DNA of 64,000 nt from Pusillimonas sp. UBA3987 (GCA_002384935.1 DGCD01000018.1:1-64000); one strand, 5' to 3'; shown: positions 32,830 to 41,937, counted from the first letter of the stretch. Numbers and translations are program-made. The notes: generated by a model not told the origin, from the letters alone.

Positions 32830-33220
32830 AATATAAAATTATTATCTTGTAAATGGGCTTTAAGGCCTAGTCCATCGGTGTGACATTGTGTTGTACATTT
32901 TGTTCTTCATAAAACAAAACTTAACAATTTGTTTTCCAAAAAACAGCATGCGTTTTTTTAAGTTATTGTTTTTATTGGTAAATGTAATTTAAAATTTTTA
33001 TTTTCCCGGCGTTATCTTTCCTTTTGTTACTTTTTCGCAATATTATGAGCAATTGGAAAGAACTAGGCTTTTTGGTTTAAGTTCATGTTTTATATGAAAA
33101 ATAGCCTAATTTTTAAGTGACTTTTCATATGTTACTGGCTGTTTGTCATAATCTTGTCGAGATGTGTCCGTAAAATTCGAGCCAGCCCAATTGTCTCTAC
33201 ATATTTAAAGGAATATTAAC
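32830..33220. promoter_or_regulatory. AT-rich divergent control region of flhDC and glpK
   Basis: No gene is seen in these 391 bases, which are much richer in A and T than the rest of the window. An imperfect inverted repeat pairs TAGGCTTTTT (about 33065) with AAAAATAGCCTA (about 33098). A possible promoter pair for flhD is TTTCAT (about 33123) and CATAAT (about 33147) with 18 bases between, leaving an untranslated leader of some 65 bases. Regulator sites (BvgA-like, CRP-like) were looked for but none is convincing. Confidence 0.45.
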
Positions 33221-33544
33221 GTGTCAGTTCAAACAAGCAACATTACGCAGGATATCCAGGAAGTCAACCTGTCGTATCTCATGCTGGCCCAACGTTTGTT
33301 ACGCGATAACCTGGCAAGCGGTATGTTTCGGCTGGGCATTGGTAAAGATGCCGCTGACATTCTTTTACAGCTTTCACCAGCTCAATTGGTTCGTCTGGCA
33401 AGCTCAAGCTCACTGGTGTGTGGTTTCCGTCTGGACGACGCAGCCTTGCTTACTTCGTTAACGCGAGACGTGCTCGACGGTGTCTTGCAACAGGCGCATT
33501 CCACTATTTTGCTTTCGCGTCGTGCGGAAGTCGCAGCTTCCTGA
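33221..33544 (+). CDS. flhD: Flagellar master regulator subunit FlhD
   Basis: The 107-residue protein matches FlhD: NITQDIQEVNLSYLMLAQRLLRDN and GIGKDAADILLQLSPAQLVRLASS. With FlhC it forms the D4C2 activator of class 2 flagellar promoters. Translation starts at GTG 33221, with AAAGGA about 8 bases upstream. It is transcribed with flhC 33 bases downstream. Confidence 0.95.
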   Translation: MSVQTSNITQDIQEVNLSYLMLAQRLLRDNLASGMFRLGIGKDAADILLQLSPAQLVRLASSSSLVCGFRLDDAALLTSLTRDVLDGVLQQAHSTILLSRRAEVAAS

Positions 33545-33577
33545 CGTAGCTGCTTTACTTGTTTCCGGAATATTGTC

Positions 33578-34150
33578 ATGGCGATAAAAAGCGTTGCTAA
33601 AGAAGCTGAAGAAATCATGCTGGCTTCACAAATGGTCTCCCTGGGTGCCCGGCTGCAAGTGCTTCAGGCAGAAACTTCGCTCAGTTACGACAGGCTTGCG
33701 AAGCTTTACCGGGAGGTTAAAGGCTGTTCGCCACCGAAAGGGATGCTGCCGTTCTCGGTTGATTGGTTCATGACCTGGCTTCCAAATATTCATTCAAGCC
33801 TTTTTTACAATATTTATTCGTACATTCACGCGCATACGCCTTCGAAAAACGCTTACGCACTGATCGAGGCTTACAAGGTGTATCTGGAGCAGGCCGGTGC
33901 TGGTCGTGGTGGCGCTGACATCTCCGAGCCCTTGTTGAGTTTCACCCGTGCATGGATGCTGGTGCGTTTTTTTGAAAGTGGCTTGCTGCAATTGTCTCAA
34001 TGTGAACGCTGCACAGGGAATTTTGTTGCTCATGCTCACGACCCTCAGAAAGGGTTTGTTTGTGCGATTTGCCGGCCCCCGCCGCGGGCGGGGAAAACAC
34101 GTGTAAATCGCGCGCGTCGGAAGGTCGACGATCCGGTGGTAACGGCTTGA
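33578..34150 (+). CDS. flhC: Flagellar master regulator subunit FlhC
   Basis: The 190-residue protein has the FlhC zinc site C142-x2-C145 and C162-x2-C165 (QCERCTGNFVAH, VCAICRPPP). The rest is helical and matches the family length. FlhC gives sequence contact in the FlhDC complex. A strong terminator follows its stop. Confidence 0.95.
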   Translation: MAIKSVAKEAEEIMLASQMVSLGARLQVLQAETSLSYDRLAKLYREVKGCSPPKGMLPFSVDWFMTWLPNIHSSLFYNIYSYIHAHTPSKNAYALIEAYKVYLEQAGAGRGGADISEPLLSFTRAWMLVRFFESGLLQLSQCERCTGNFVAHAHDPQKGFVCAICRPPPRAGKTRVNRARRKVDDPVVTA

Positions 34151-34189
34151 GTTTTCCTGTTTCTCTTTTTAGCCGCTGGATTTAGGTGT

Positions 34190-34215
34190 AAAAATGCCCG
34201 TTGACGGGCATTTTT
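34190..34215 (+). terminator. Intrinsic terminator after flhC
   Basis: AAAAATGCCCG (34190-34200) and CGGGCATTTTT (34205-34215) form a perfect 11-base stem with a TTGA loop, ending in a T-run. It separates flhDC from motA, so motA needs its own promoter downstream. Confidence 0.9.
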
Positions 34216-34230
34216 ACTTTTGGTGAATCA

Positions 34231-34240
34231 GGCGATGATA
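34231..34240 (+). promoter_or_regulatory. Weak sigma-28-like -10 element before motA
   Basis: GGCGATGATA is close to the sigma-28 -10 sequence GCCGATAA, 33 bases before the motA start codon. The segment TTTACTTT 11 bases upstream is a poor match to TAAAGTTT. A promoter is required here by the terminator just upstream, but this assignment is weak. Confidence 0.25.
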
Positions 34241-34272
34241 GTGCGCTCATAGGATTAATCAGAGGTTTGCCC

Positions 34273-35142
34273 GTGCTGATCTTTTTAGGTTTTATCATCG
34301 TTTTCGTGTCGGTTTTCGGCAGCTATGTCGGTCTGGGAGGCTACCTGGGAGCCCTCTATCAGCCGTTCGAGTTTGTCCTGATCGGTGGCGCGGCGCTGGG
34401 CGCCTATCTGGCGGCGAACAATATGCGCTCCATCAGGTTGCTGCTCAAGGCCATTCCGGGAATTTTTCGCCGCACGCCCTACGACAAGGCGCTGTACATG
34501 CAGTTGATGGCATTGCTTTTCGTATTGTTGAACAAAGCGCGTCGTGACGGCCTGATGACCATTGAGGCCGATATTGAAGAGCCGGATAAAAGCCCGATCT
34601 TTGCTGAATACCCGCGAATTTTGAAAGATCGTCATTTGGTTGAGTTCATCACCGACTATATGCGCCTGATGATCAGCGGCAATATGAGTCCCTTCGAAAT
34701 TGAAACCCTGATGGACCAGGAACTGGATGCGCATCATCAGGAAGTCAGCGTTCCCTCGCGCGCCTTGTCGGTGGTTGCCGATGCGCTCCCAGCATTCGGG
34801 ATCGTGGCGGCGGTGTTGGGGGTCATCAAAGCACTGGCTTCGGTTGACCAACCCCCGGCAGTATTGGCTGACCTGATATCCAAAGCCATGGTGGGCACGT
34901 TTTTGGGTATTTTGCTGGCCTATGGTTTTGTGGCACCGGCTGCTTCGGCCATGGAGCGACGCAATGAGGCATCGTTGAAAGTGCTTGAGTGCATTAAGGT
35001 TACGTTGCTGGCGTATATGAATGGTTACCCCCCGCAATTGGCCGTTGAGTTTGGTCGAAAGGTCCTGTTTTCCGACGAGCGTCCCTCCTTCCAGGAATTG
35101 GAAGAGCATGTGCGACAGGCACGCTCGGCTGGTCGTAAATAA
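34273..35142 (+). CDS. motA: Flagellar motor stator protein MotA
   Basis: The 290-residue protein (GTG start, VLIFLGFIIVFVSVFGSY) has four spans and the cytoplasmic loop of MotA, including YDKALYMQLMALLFVLLNKAR. Helices 3-4 hold LPAFGIVAAVLGVIKAL and GKAM-like ISKAMVGTFLGILLAYGFVAP. AGAGG lies 7 bases before GTG 34273. The longer frame back to 34201 starts in the terminator loop and is not real. With MotB it forms the proton channel of the stator. Confidence 0.95.
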   Translation: MLIFLGFIIVFVSVFGSYVGLGGYLGALYQPFEFVLIGGAALGAYLAANNMRSIRLLLKAIPGIFRRTPYDKALYMQLMALLFVLLNKARRDGLMTIEADIEEPDKSPIFAEYPRILKDRHLVEFITDYMRLMISGNMSPFEIETLMDQELDAHHQEVSVPSRALSVVADALPAFGIVAAVLGVIKALASVDQPPAVLADLISKAMVGTFLGILLAYGFVAPAASAMERRNEASLKVLECIKVTLLAYMNGYPPQLAVEFGRKVLFSDERPSFQELEEHVRQARSAGRK

Positions 35143-35157
35143 AGCAGGGGGAACTTC

Positions 35158-36105
35158 ATGAGTGATGCGCCGCGGATCGTTATACGTCGCAAGCGCCGTG
35201 AGCATCCCGCCCATCATGGGGGGGCGTGGAAAATAGCGTACGCCGATTATGTCACGGCGATGATGGCTTTTTTCCTGGTTATGTGGCTGGTTGCGCTCAT
35301 TCCTCGCGAGAGCCTGGGCGAAATGGCCGAGTATTTTCGCATGCCGCTGATGGACGCCATTCGCGGCGGAGAGCAAATCAATGACAGCTCGTCGGTTATT
35401 CCCGGGCAGTCGCCCAGTGTCATTCCCAACAAGAACCCACTGCCGGCGCGGCCTGCGAATCAGGAGAGCGATCGGCGCGATACGCAACGGCTTCAGGATT
35501 TGAAAGCCCGGCTCGAGGAGCTGATTGATACCGATCCGGTCTTACGACAGTTTCGTCCTCAATTGTTGCTCGACATGACCCCTGAGGGGTTGCGCATTCA
35601 GATTGTTGATCAGCAGAATCGCCCTATGTTCCAAGTTGGCAGTGCGGTGGTCCAGCCCTATATGCGTATAATTTTGCGCGAACTTGGTCCGTTGTTTAAC
35701 CATATTTCCAATTCAGTCACCATTTCCGGGCATACCGATGCACAGCAGTACGCTCGTGGCGAACGCTCGTACAGTAACTGGGAGTTGTCGGCAGATCGGG
35801 CCAACGCTGCGCGTCAGGAGTTGGTGGCCGGCGGCATGGAGGAAGGCAAGGTCAAGCGTATCCTTGGTTTGGCTTCAACTGTTAATTTAATTAAAGATGA
35901 TCCCAATGCCGCCGTTAACCGTCGTATTAGCTTAGTAGTCTTGAATCAGCGAACTGAGCGTCGGATCGACCAGGAAAATGCCACAGGTAGTATCTCGGTT
36001 GATGCGCAAGGCAATGTTGCTGGGGCTGTTGAAAGTTCCATGGGGGCGATGGGTGCTGAACAAAGTGCAGAATCCGAATCGCTGGAAAGCAAACAAACGC
36101 GGTAA
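35158..36105 (+). CDS. motB: Flagellar motor stator protein MotB
   Basis: The 315-residue protein has one N-terminal span with the proton-carrying aspartate D30 in IAYADYVTAMMAFFLVMWL. A plug/linker region (about 55-110) follows, then an OmpA-like peptidoglycan-binding domain with ISGHTDAQQY, SYSNWELSADRANAAR and NRRISLVVL. It anchors the stator to the wall. It starts 15 bases after motA. Confidence 0.95.
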   Translation: MSDAPRIVIRRKRREHPAHHGGAWKIAYADYVTAMMAFFLVMWLVALIPRESLGEMAEYFRMPLMDAIRGGEQINDSSSVIPGQSPSVIPNKNPLPARPANQESDRRDTQRLQDLKARLEELIDTDPVLRQFRPQLLLDMTPEGLRIQIVDQQNRPMFQVGSAVVQPYMRIILRELGPLFNHISNSVTISGHTDAQQYARGERSYSNWELSADRANAARQELVAGGMEEGKVKRILGLASTVNLIKDDPNAAVNRRISLVVLNQRTERRIDQENATGSISVDAQGNVAGAVESSMGAMGAEQSAESESLESKQTR

Positions 36106-36117
36106 TTAAGGATAGTT

Positions 36118-38265
36118 ATGAGCGAGGGTGTCGACCTTAGCCAGTTCTACGACATGTTTTTCGATGAGGCAGATGAGCTCCTCGCCGAAATGGAGCAAAC
36201 ACTGCTTCAATTGGACATAGAACAGCCGGATATAGATCAGTTAAATGCGATTTTTCGGGCTGCACATTCAATTAAAGGTGGGGCGGGTACTTTTGGCTGT
36301 TTTGGTGAATTGGCCAATACCACGCATTTGCTCGAGAACCTGCTCGACGCCTTGCGCATGGGTGACATGGCCCTGCGTAAAGACATGATTGACCTTTTCC
36401 TGGAAACGAAAGACGTGTTATCTGATCAAGTGTCTGCATATCGCAACGGTGAGCGACCCGATGAACAGGCCTATGAGCGCATTTGTCAGCAATTGCAGCA
36501 ATTGGCAATTGAAGAAAAAGGGGGGCAGGCAATCGATTTGCCTGATCCCAGTGCAGGCCAACCGTTGTCGCAGGGCGCCAGCGATGCCGGCGCGGTGCAA
36601 GTGCATGCCGAGCCCAATGCTACATCGCCGCAGGCGTTTTCGGTGCCATCCCCAACAGGTAGCTCAACAAACAACGCGGAACAGTCGGGCCCCCTGCATA
36701 TTACATTGTCGCGTTTAAACGACAAAGATGCGGCTTCGTTGGAAGCCGAAATGGCGCTGATGGGGGCTATCTTGCATCGTGAGCGCCAGGGCGACAGCCT
36801 GCAATTATGGCTTGAAACCACAGAGGCGGCTGCTGATATCGAGGCAGTGTGTTGTTTTGTCATTGATGCCAGTCAGGTGAACGTTGATCACGAATCGATG
36901 CCTTCCGGTTCCATAAGCGCTACGCAGGAAGCGGCCTCTGAAGTCGATATTCAGCCTGTCGCGTCCGAACGCAGTATGCCGGCCAGCGCCAAAGAGGCAC
37001 CGCTAGCCGACTCTCCCAGCGCTCAGCGCGACGCGGCGCGTGCTGCCTCCAAAGAGTCAACATTAAGGGTCGGGGTCGAAAAAGTCGATCAAATCATCAA
37101 TCTGGTTGGCGAACTGGTCATTACCCAGGCCATGCTGGTTCAAACGGCGTCGACGCTCGATCCCGTCATACACGATCGACTGTTGAACGGCATCGAGCAC
37201 CTGGAGCGTAATGCCAGAGACTTGCAGGAAGCGGTAATGTCAATTCGCATGATGCCCATGGATTACGTGTTCAGCCGATTTCCTCGTGTTGTCCGGGAAT
37301 CGGCAGCCAAGTTAGGCAAGCAAATTCGTCTCACAACCAAAGGCCAGGCCACTGAACTCGATAAAAGCCTTATTGAACGCATTATCGACCCCTTGACGCA
37401 CTTGGTACGCAACAGTATCGACCACGGCATCGAGGCGCCTGAAGTGCGGGTTGAGAACGGTAAGTCTGCAGAAGGCAATTTAACTTTGTCGGCCCAGCAT
37501 CTGGGCGGGCAGATCGTCATCGAGGTGGCCGACGACGGCGGCGGCTTGAGCCGCGAGCGAATTTTGAAGAAGGCGGCTGAACGTCGCTTGCCGGTTAGCG
37601 AGAACACGCCCGACGAAGAGGTATGGCAACTGATTTTCGCCCCGGGTTTTTCCACTGCAGAAAAAGTCACAGAGATATCCGGCCGGGGCGTGGGCATGGA
37701 TGTGGTGCGTCGTAATATTCAGGATATGGGCGGACATATCCAGCTTAGCTCAAGGCCGGGTAAAGGTACGACAACGCGAATCTTCCTGCCCCTGACGCTC
37801 GCGATCCTTGATGGCATGTCGGTTCAGGTCGGGCAGGAAATTTTTGTTTTGCCGCTCAGTCATGTTACCGAATCGCTGCAGCCGAACGCCGAGCAGATAC
37901 ATCAGATTTCACAGACCGAACAAGTATTGCACGTTCGAGGGGAATACCTACCGCTCGTCGCGCTGCACGACATCTTCAATGTCGAGGGAGCTCAAACAGA
38001 TATCAATCAGTCGATTGCGGTTATTTTGCAGGCTGAGGAAAGCCGGTTCGCCCTGCTGGTCGATCATTTGGTTGGCCAGCAGCAGGTTGTTGTGAAAAAC
38101 CTGGAGGCCAACTATCGGAAAATTCCCGGTATATCGGCTGCCACTATTCTGGGTGACGGCAGTGTCGCGCTTATTGTTGATGTGTTTGCGTTAATGCGTA
38201 TGACGCGTAATAAAGGCGTTGCCTCCAGCCCCAATACGACTGTTATCGGAGAACATTATGCTTAA
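36118..38265 (+). CDS. cheA: Chemotaxis histidine kinase CheA
   Basis: The 715-residue protein has all CheA domains. P1 carries the phosphorylated H50 in FRAAHSIKGGAG. A P2-like segment lies about 195-260 after a Pro/Ala linker. P3 dimerises around NLVGELVITQAMLVQ. The P4 kinase has LTHLVRNSIDHGIE, VADDGGGLSRERIL and FAPGFSTAEKVTEISGRGVGMDVV. P5 is CheW-like. It autophosphorylates and passes phosphate to CheY and CheB. It overlaps cheW by 8 bases. Confidence 0.95.
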   Translation: MSEGVDLSQFYDMFFDEADELLAEMEQTLLQLDIEQPDIDQLNAIFRAAHSIKGGAGTFGCFGELANTTHLLENLLDALRMGDMALRKDMIDLFLETKDVLSDQVSAYRNGERPDEQAYERICQQLQQLAIEEKGGQAIDLPDPSAGQPLSQGASDAGAVQVHAEPNATSPQAFSVPSPTGSSTNNAEQSGPLHITLSRLNDKDAASLEAEMALMGAILHRERQGDSLQLWLETTEAAADIEAVCCFVIDASQVNVDHESMPSGSISATQEAASEVDIQPVASERSMPASAKEAPLADSPSAQRDAARAASKESTLRVGVEKVDQIINLVGELVITQAMLVQTASTLDPVIHDRLLNGIEHLERNARDLQEAVMSIRMMPMDYVFSRFPRVVRESAAKLGKQIRLTTKGQATELDKSLIERIIDPLTHLVRNSIDHGIEAPEVRVENGKSAEGNLTLSAQHLGGQIVIEVADDGGGLSRERILKKAAERRLPVSENTPDEEVWQLIFAPGFSTAEKVTEISGRGVGMDVVRRNIQDMGGHIQLSSRPGKGTTTRIFLPLTLAILDGMSVQVGQEIFVLPLSHVTESLQPNAEQIHQISQTEQVLHVRGEYLPLVALHDIFNVEGAQTDINQSIAVILQAEESRFALLVDHLVGQQQVVVKNLEANYRKIPGISAATILGDGSVALIVDVFALMRMTRNKGVASSPNTTVIGEHYA

Positions 38266-38758
38266 TGACGCGCACAACAAAGCCGGCTCCACCGAGGGAG
38301 ACGGCAAGGAATATCTGATTTTTACGCTAGCCAATCAGGAATATGGCATCGATATCCTCAAAGTCCAGGAGATCCGCGGATACGATGATCAAAGCGTAAC
38401 CCGTATCGCCAACGTGCCTTCTTTTATCAAAGGCGTTACCAATCTGCGTGGTGTGATCGTGCCTATTGTGGACATGCGCATCAAATTCAATCTGGATAAC
38501 GTTGAATATAACCAGCAAACTGTTGTGGTTATTCTGAATGTTGCCTCGCGCGTTGTCGGCGTGGTTGTTGATGGTGTTTCCGACGTTTTAATGCTGAACC
38601 CATCACAGACCAGCGCTGCACCACAGTTTGGTACTGCCTTTTCCACGGAGTACCTGACAGGCATCGGTACGGTCGGCGAACGCATGATTATTCTGGTTGA
38701 TATTGAAAAACTCATGACCAGCAATGAAATGGCGCTGGTAGAGCAGGCAGTTACCTGA
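38258..38758 (+). CDS. cheW: Chemotaxis adaptor CheW
   Basis: The 166-residue protein (MLNDAHNKAGSTEGDGKEYL) is a single CheW domain: FTLANQEYGIDILKVQEIRGYD, FIKGVTNLRGVIVPIVDMRIKF, VVVDGVSDVL and GTVGERMIILVDIEKLM. It links CheA to receptors. Start ATG 38258 follows ATCGGAG and lies inside the last codons of cheA. An earlier in-frame TTG at 38219 would overlap cheA more and is not favoured. Confidence 0.95.
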   Translation: MLNDAHNKAGSTEGDGKEYLIFTLANQEYGIDILKVQEIRGYDDQSVTRIANVPSFIKGVTNLRGVIVPIVDMRIKFNLDNVEYNQQTVVVILNVASRVVGVVVDGVSDVLMLNPSQTSAAPQFGTAFSTEYLTGIGTVGERMIILVDIEKLMTSNEMALVEQAVT

Positions 38759-38771
38759 CAAGCGGCATAAA

Positions 38772-39614
38772 TTGACTACAACATCATTGTTTGCTCAACA
38801 GGCGCTTAGCGTGCTTGCCGTTGAGCCGGAAGAGTTTGAGCGTGCGGCCCGCATGCTGAAGACGCGCACGGGTATTTTGCTAGGTGAACACAAGCGTGAA
38901 ATGGCGATCCGTACTTTGGGCATGCGGGCACGTCGGATGGGTGCGGCCAGTGTGGGGGCCTATTTATCGGTTTTGGCCCAAAGCCCGGATTCGACAGAAT
39001 GGCACGACTTCGTGAATGCATTCACGATTAACCACACGGCTTTCTTTCGCGAGCAGCATCATTTTGAAATATTAAAGAAGTTTATCCGAACACGAAGCAA
39101 ACCAATCTCGATTTGGTGCGCTGCAGCTTCAACGGGAGAGGAGCCTTATTCGCTTGCCATGACGTTACGTGAAGCGTTGCCGTCCGGGCAGGGACACTGC
39201 CGGATTTGGGCAACTGATATCGATACGCAGGCCATCGCGCGTGCAAGAAAAGGAGTGTTTACCCTTGAGCGGGTCAAGGATATTCCAGAGGTTTTGCTGA
39301 AAAAATACTTTTTGCGCGGTACGGCAGCGAAAGCCGGATTGGTCAGGGTCAAGCCCATTTTGCGAGATATGATCGATTTTGAATCGTTGAACCTGCTTGA
39401 TCCCCGTTGGCCCGTTGACGGTAAGTTCGACGCAATATTTTGTCGCAACACCATGATTTACTTTGATCGCGACACGCAAAGCGCGTTACTCGACCGTTTC
39501 GCCCCCTTATTGAAGAAAGATGGTTTGTTGTTTGCCGGTCATTCGGAAAACTTCACCTATCTGACCAAGCGCTTCAAGTTGCAGGGCCAAACAGTTTATA
39601 CAGCGGTGGGATAA
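38772..39614 (+). CDS. cheR: Chemoreceptor methyltransferase CheR
   Basis: The 280-residue protein has the CheR N-terminal helical domain (FERAARMLKTRTGILLGEHKREM) and the SAM-binding domain with IWCAAASTGEEPYSLAM, the switch IWATDIDTQAIARARKGVF, and DAIFCRNTMIYFD. It methylates receptor glutamates. The best start is TTG 38772, with only a weak AAGCGG before it; the next ATG would cut the N-terminal domain. There is no chemoreceptor gene next to it. Confidence 0.93.
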   Translation: MTTTSLFAQQALSVLAVEPEEFERAARMLKTRTGILLGEHKREMAIRTLGMRARRMGAASVGAYLSVLAQSPDSTEWHDFVNAFTINHTAFFREQHHFEILKKFIRTRSKPISIWCAAASTGEEPYSLAMTLREALPSGQGHCRIWATDIDTQAIARARKGVFTLERVKDIPEVLLKKYFLRGTAAKAGLVRVKPILRDMIDFESLNLLDPRWPVDGKFDAIFCRNTMIYFDRDTQSALLDRFAPLLKKDGLLFAGHSENFTYLTKRFKLQGQTVYTAVG

Positions 39615-39652
39615 CGCAACGGTGGAGAAGTTTGAATGAAAAAGGTTGTTGA

Positions 39653-40708
39653 ATGAGCAAGATTCGGGTTTTGTGTGTCGATGATTCTGCCTTGGTGCGC
39701 GGTTTGATGAAGGAGATCATCAACGGGCAACCCGATATGGAGGTCGTGGCGGTTGCGCCCGACCCGCTGGTGGCGCGCGACTTGATCAAGCAGCATAATC
39801 CCGATGTCCTTACGCTTGATGTCGAAATGCCGCGCATGGATGGGCTGGATTTTCTTGAGCGCTTGATGCGGCTGCGGCCCATGCCGGTGGTGATGGTGTC
39901 GTCGCTGACGCAACGCAATTCCGAGGTTACGATTCGCGCCCTTGAGCTGGGGGCAGTCGATTTTGTGACCAAACCCAAATTGGGGCTGCGCGACGGTTTG
40001 GTTGAATATAGCGATCTCATTGCCGAAAAGATTCGTGTTGCCGCGAAGTCGCGTCCCAAGCCACGTCCCGCGGCAGATAAGGGAGACGCACCGCGTCGTT
40101 TAAGTCCTGTATTTTCGACAACAGAAAAATTGATTGCGATCGGCGCCTCAACCGGCGGAACGGAAGCGATTCGGCAGGTGTTAATGCCGATGCCTGCGAA
40201 CAGCCCGGCGATTCTTATTACGCAGCATATGCCGGCGGGGTTTACCCGGTCTTTTGTCCAGCGTCTGGATAATATTTGCGCAGTCAGCGTGCATGAAGCG
40301 CAAGACGGGGAGCGGATATTGCCGGGGCACGTTTATCTCGCCCCGGGCGGCGTTGCCCATATGAAACTGGCGCGCTCGGGGGCCAATTATGTTGTCCACC
40401 TGGAAGAAACTGAACCTGTGAATCGACACCGGCCTTCCGTCGATGTGTTGTTTCAGTCTGTGGCGGAAGTCGCGGGGAAAAATGCCGTGGGTGCGCTTTT
40501 AACCGGAATGGGCAAAGATGGGGCTCAGGGAATGCTGGCCATGAGGCAGGCCGGTGCCACCACCTTCGCGCAGGATGAAGCCAGTTGTGTTGTCTTTGGC
40601 ATGCCTCGCGAAGCGCTGTTAATCGGGGCAACCGATCAGGCGGTGCCCTTGTTGAAAATGAGCGAGACATTGCTGAGCAGCGCGGGCGCCTACGGGCATC
40701 GGGTTTGA
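39653..40708 (+). CDS. cheB: Chemotaxis methylesterase CheB
   Basis: The 351-residue protein has a receiver domain with D10, D11 and phospho-acceptor D56 (TLDVEMPRMDGLDFL). The C-terminal esterase has the catalytic serine S166 in IGASTGGTEAI, the histidine in ITQHMPAGFT and the aspartate in TGMGKDGAQGM. It removes methyl groups from receptors and deamidates glutamines. cheD, often located between cheR and cheB, is absent. Confidence 0.95.
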   Translation: MSKIRVLCVDDSALVRGLMKEIINGQPDMEVVAVAPDPLVARDLIKQHNPDVLTLDVEMPRMDGLDFLERLMRLRPMPVVMVSSLTQRNSEVTIRALELGAVDFVTKPKLGLRDGLVEYSDLIAEKIRVAAKSRPKPRPAADKGDAPRRLSPVFSTTEKLIAIGASTGGTEAIRQVLMPMPANSPAILITQHMPAGFTRSFVQRLDNICAVSVHEAQDGERILPGHVYLAPGGVAHMKLARSGANYVVHLEETEPVNRHRPSVDVLFQSVAEVAGKNAVGALLTGMGKDGAQGMLAMRQAGATTFAQDEASCVVFGMPREALLIGATDQAVPLLKMSETLLSSAGAYGHRV

Positions 40709-40753
40709 TTTTTTTTATTGCATGTAGCGTATTCAATTTTTTGGGAGTGCAAA

Positions 40754-41143
40754 GTGGTACAGAAAAACATCAAGATTCTGGTGGTGGATGATTTTCCAAC
40801 CATGCGCCGAATTATTCGTAATTTATTGAAAGATCTGGGTTTTGAGAATGTCGATGAGGCCGAAGACGGGCAGATGGGGCTCGATAAGGTTCGAGACAAT
40901 AACTTCGATCTTATAGTGTCCGACTGGAACATGCCGAATATGGACGGTCTATCAATGTTGCAGGCTATTCGCGCCGACGAAAAGCTTGCCCATACGCCTG
41001 TGTTGATGGTGACTGCGGAAGCCAAGAAGGAGAATATTGTTGCGGCAGCCAAGGCGGGCGCAAACGGTTATGTGGTTAAACCCTTCACTGCCGCTGTGCT
41101 AGAGGAGAAAATCAACAAGATCTTTGACAAGCAGGGTGGGTAG
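40754..41143 (+). CDS. cheY: Chemotaxis response regulator CheY
   Basis: The 129-residue single receiver domain has D12, D13, phospho-acceptor D57 (VSDWNMPNMDG), T87 (VTAEA) and K109 (VVKPFT), the exact E. coli numbering. Translation starts at GTG 40754, 6 bases after GGGAG. Phospho-CheY binds the FliM N-terminus and FliN to reverse the motor. Confidence 0.95.
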   Translation: MVQKNIKILVVDDFPTMRRIIRNLLKDLGFENVDEAEDGQMGLDKVRDNNFDLIVSDWNMPNMDGLSMLQAIRADEKLAHTPVLMVTAEAKKENIVAAAKAGANGYVVKPFTAAVLEEKINKIFDKQGG

Positions 41144-41151
41144 GAGGCCGT

Positions 41152-41808
41152 ATGTCGACAGAGAATAATCAGAGCAAGCCGGGCGCAGACGCGAATACGC
41201 CTGAGCTGATTCAGCAGGTGGCAAATGTAACGCGCATGTTGCGTGAAAGCATGCGCGAGCTAGGACTTGATCGCGCAATTACCGAAGCAGCCGACGCCAT
41301 TCCCGATGCCCGCGATCGACTCGATTATGTGGCCCATAAAACCGAGCAGGCGGCCACGCGTGTTTTGAACGTTGCAGAAGAAATGCAGCCCGCCCAGGAA
41401 GAAATGCAAAAGCGTGCTGAAGTACTGGATCAGCGTTGGCAGTCCTGGTTCGACCAGCCGGCCGAGTTGGCGCAAGCCCGTGAACTGGTCGACGACACGC
41501 GGACATTGTTGCAAGATATTCCTGAAAAAACGAAAGTAGCGCAGCAGCAGATTCTTGAAATTATTATGGCGCAGGATTTTCAGGATCTTACTGGCCAGGT
41601 CATTTCGCGCATGCTGGGTGTGGTCAACGCCATCGAAACTGAACTGATTCAGGTATTGATCAGCCACTTGCCGGAGGAAGAGCGAGAGGCCAAACGCAAG
41701 GAAATTGATCAACTGTTGAACGGCCCCCAGATCAAACCTGATGAAAAACCGGAAGTGGTTTCAAATCAGGATCAGGTCGATGATCTGTTGTCGAGTCTTG
41801 GATTCTAG
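41152..41808 (+). CDS. cheZ: CheY-P phosphatase CheZ
   Basis: The 218-residue helical protein has the catalytic motif QDFQDLTGQVISRM with D145 and Q149, the equivalents of E. coli D143 and Q147. Its last residues, DQVDDLLSSLGF, form the CheY-binding tail. It is 8 bases behind cheY and ends the che genes. Confidence 0.95.
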   Translation: MSTENNQSKPGADANTPELIQQVANVTRMLRESMRELGLDRAITEAADAIPDARDRLDYVAHKTEQAATRVLNVAEEMQPAQEEMQKRAEVLDQRWQSWFDQPAELAQARELVDDTRTLLQDIPEKTKVAQQQILEIIMAQDFQDLTGQVISRMLGVVNAIETELIQVLISHLPEEEREAKRKEIDQLLNGPQIKPDEKPEVVSNQDQVDDLLSSLGF

Positions 41809-41884
41809 CGCTCCCTTCTGGTTCAAGACTGTCATGCCGTCATCCGAGGTCGGTGGAATTAAGCGGTTTTATAGGCGTTACTTT

Positions 41885-41937
41885 GCCGATAGATAAAACA
41901 GGGCCGCCCATACAATGGGCCGTCATTTGTTTTATCT
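41885..41937 (+). terminator. Large hairpin between cheZ and flhB, with a GCCGATAG element
   Basis: AGATAAAACA (41891-41900) pairs perfectly with TGTTTTATCT (41928-41937). Inside it GCCCAT (41906-41911) pairs with ATGGGC (41915-41920), with adjacent GGCC and CG able to extend it. The inner stem followed by ATTTGTTTT could terminate the che transcript. GCCGATAG at 41885-41892 differs at one base from the sigma-28 -10 sequence, but no -35 fits at the right distance. Confidence 0.5.

Noticed and set aside
33382..33618. Minus-strand frame over the flhD-flhC junction
   Set aside because: Antisense to both regulators and without any start signal.
34285..35487. 400-codon open frame on the minus strand opposite motA and motB
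   Set aside because: It lies entirely antisense to two clear genes, has no family likeness and is rich in His, Arg and Gln as expected from reading a complementary frame of GC-rich third positions.
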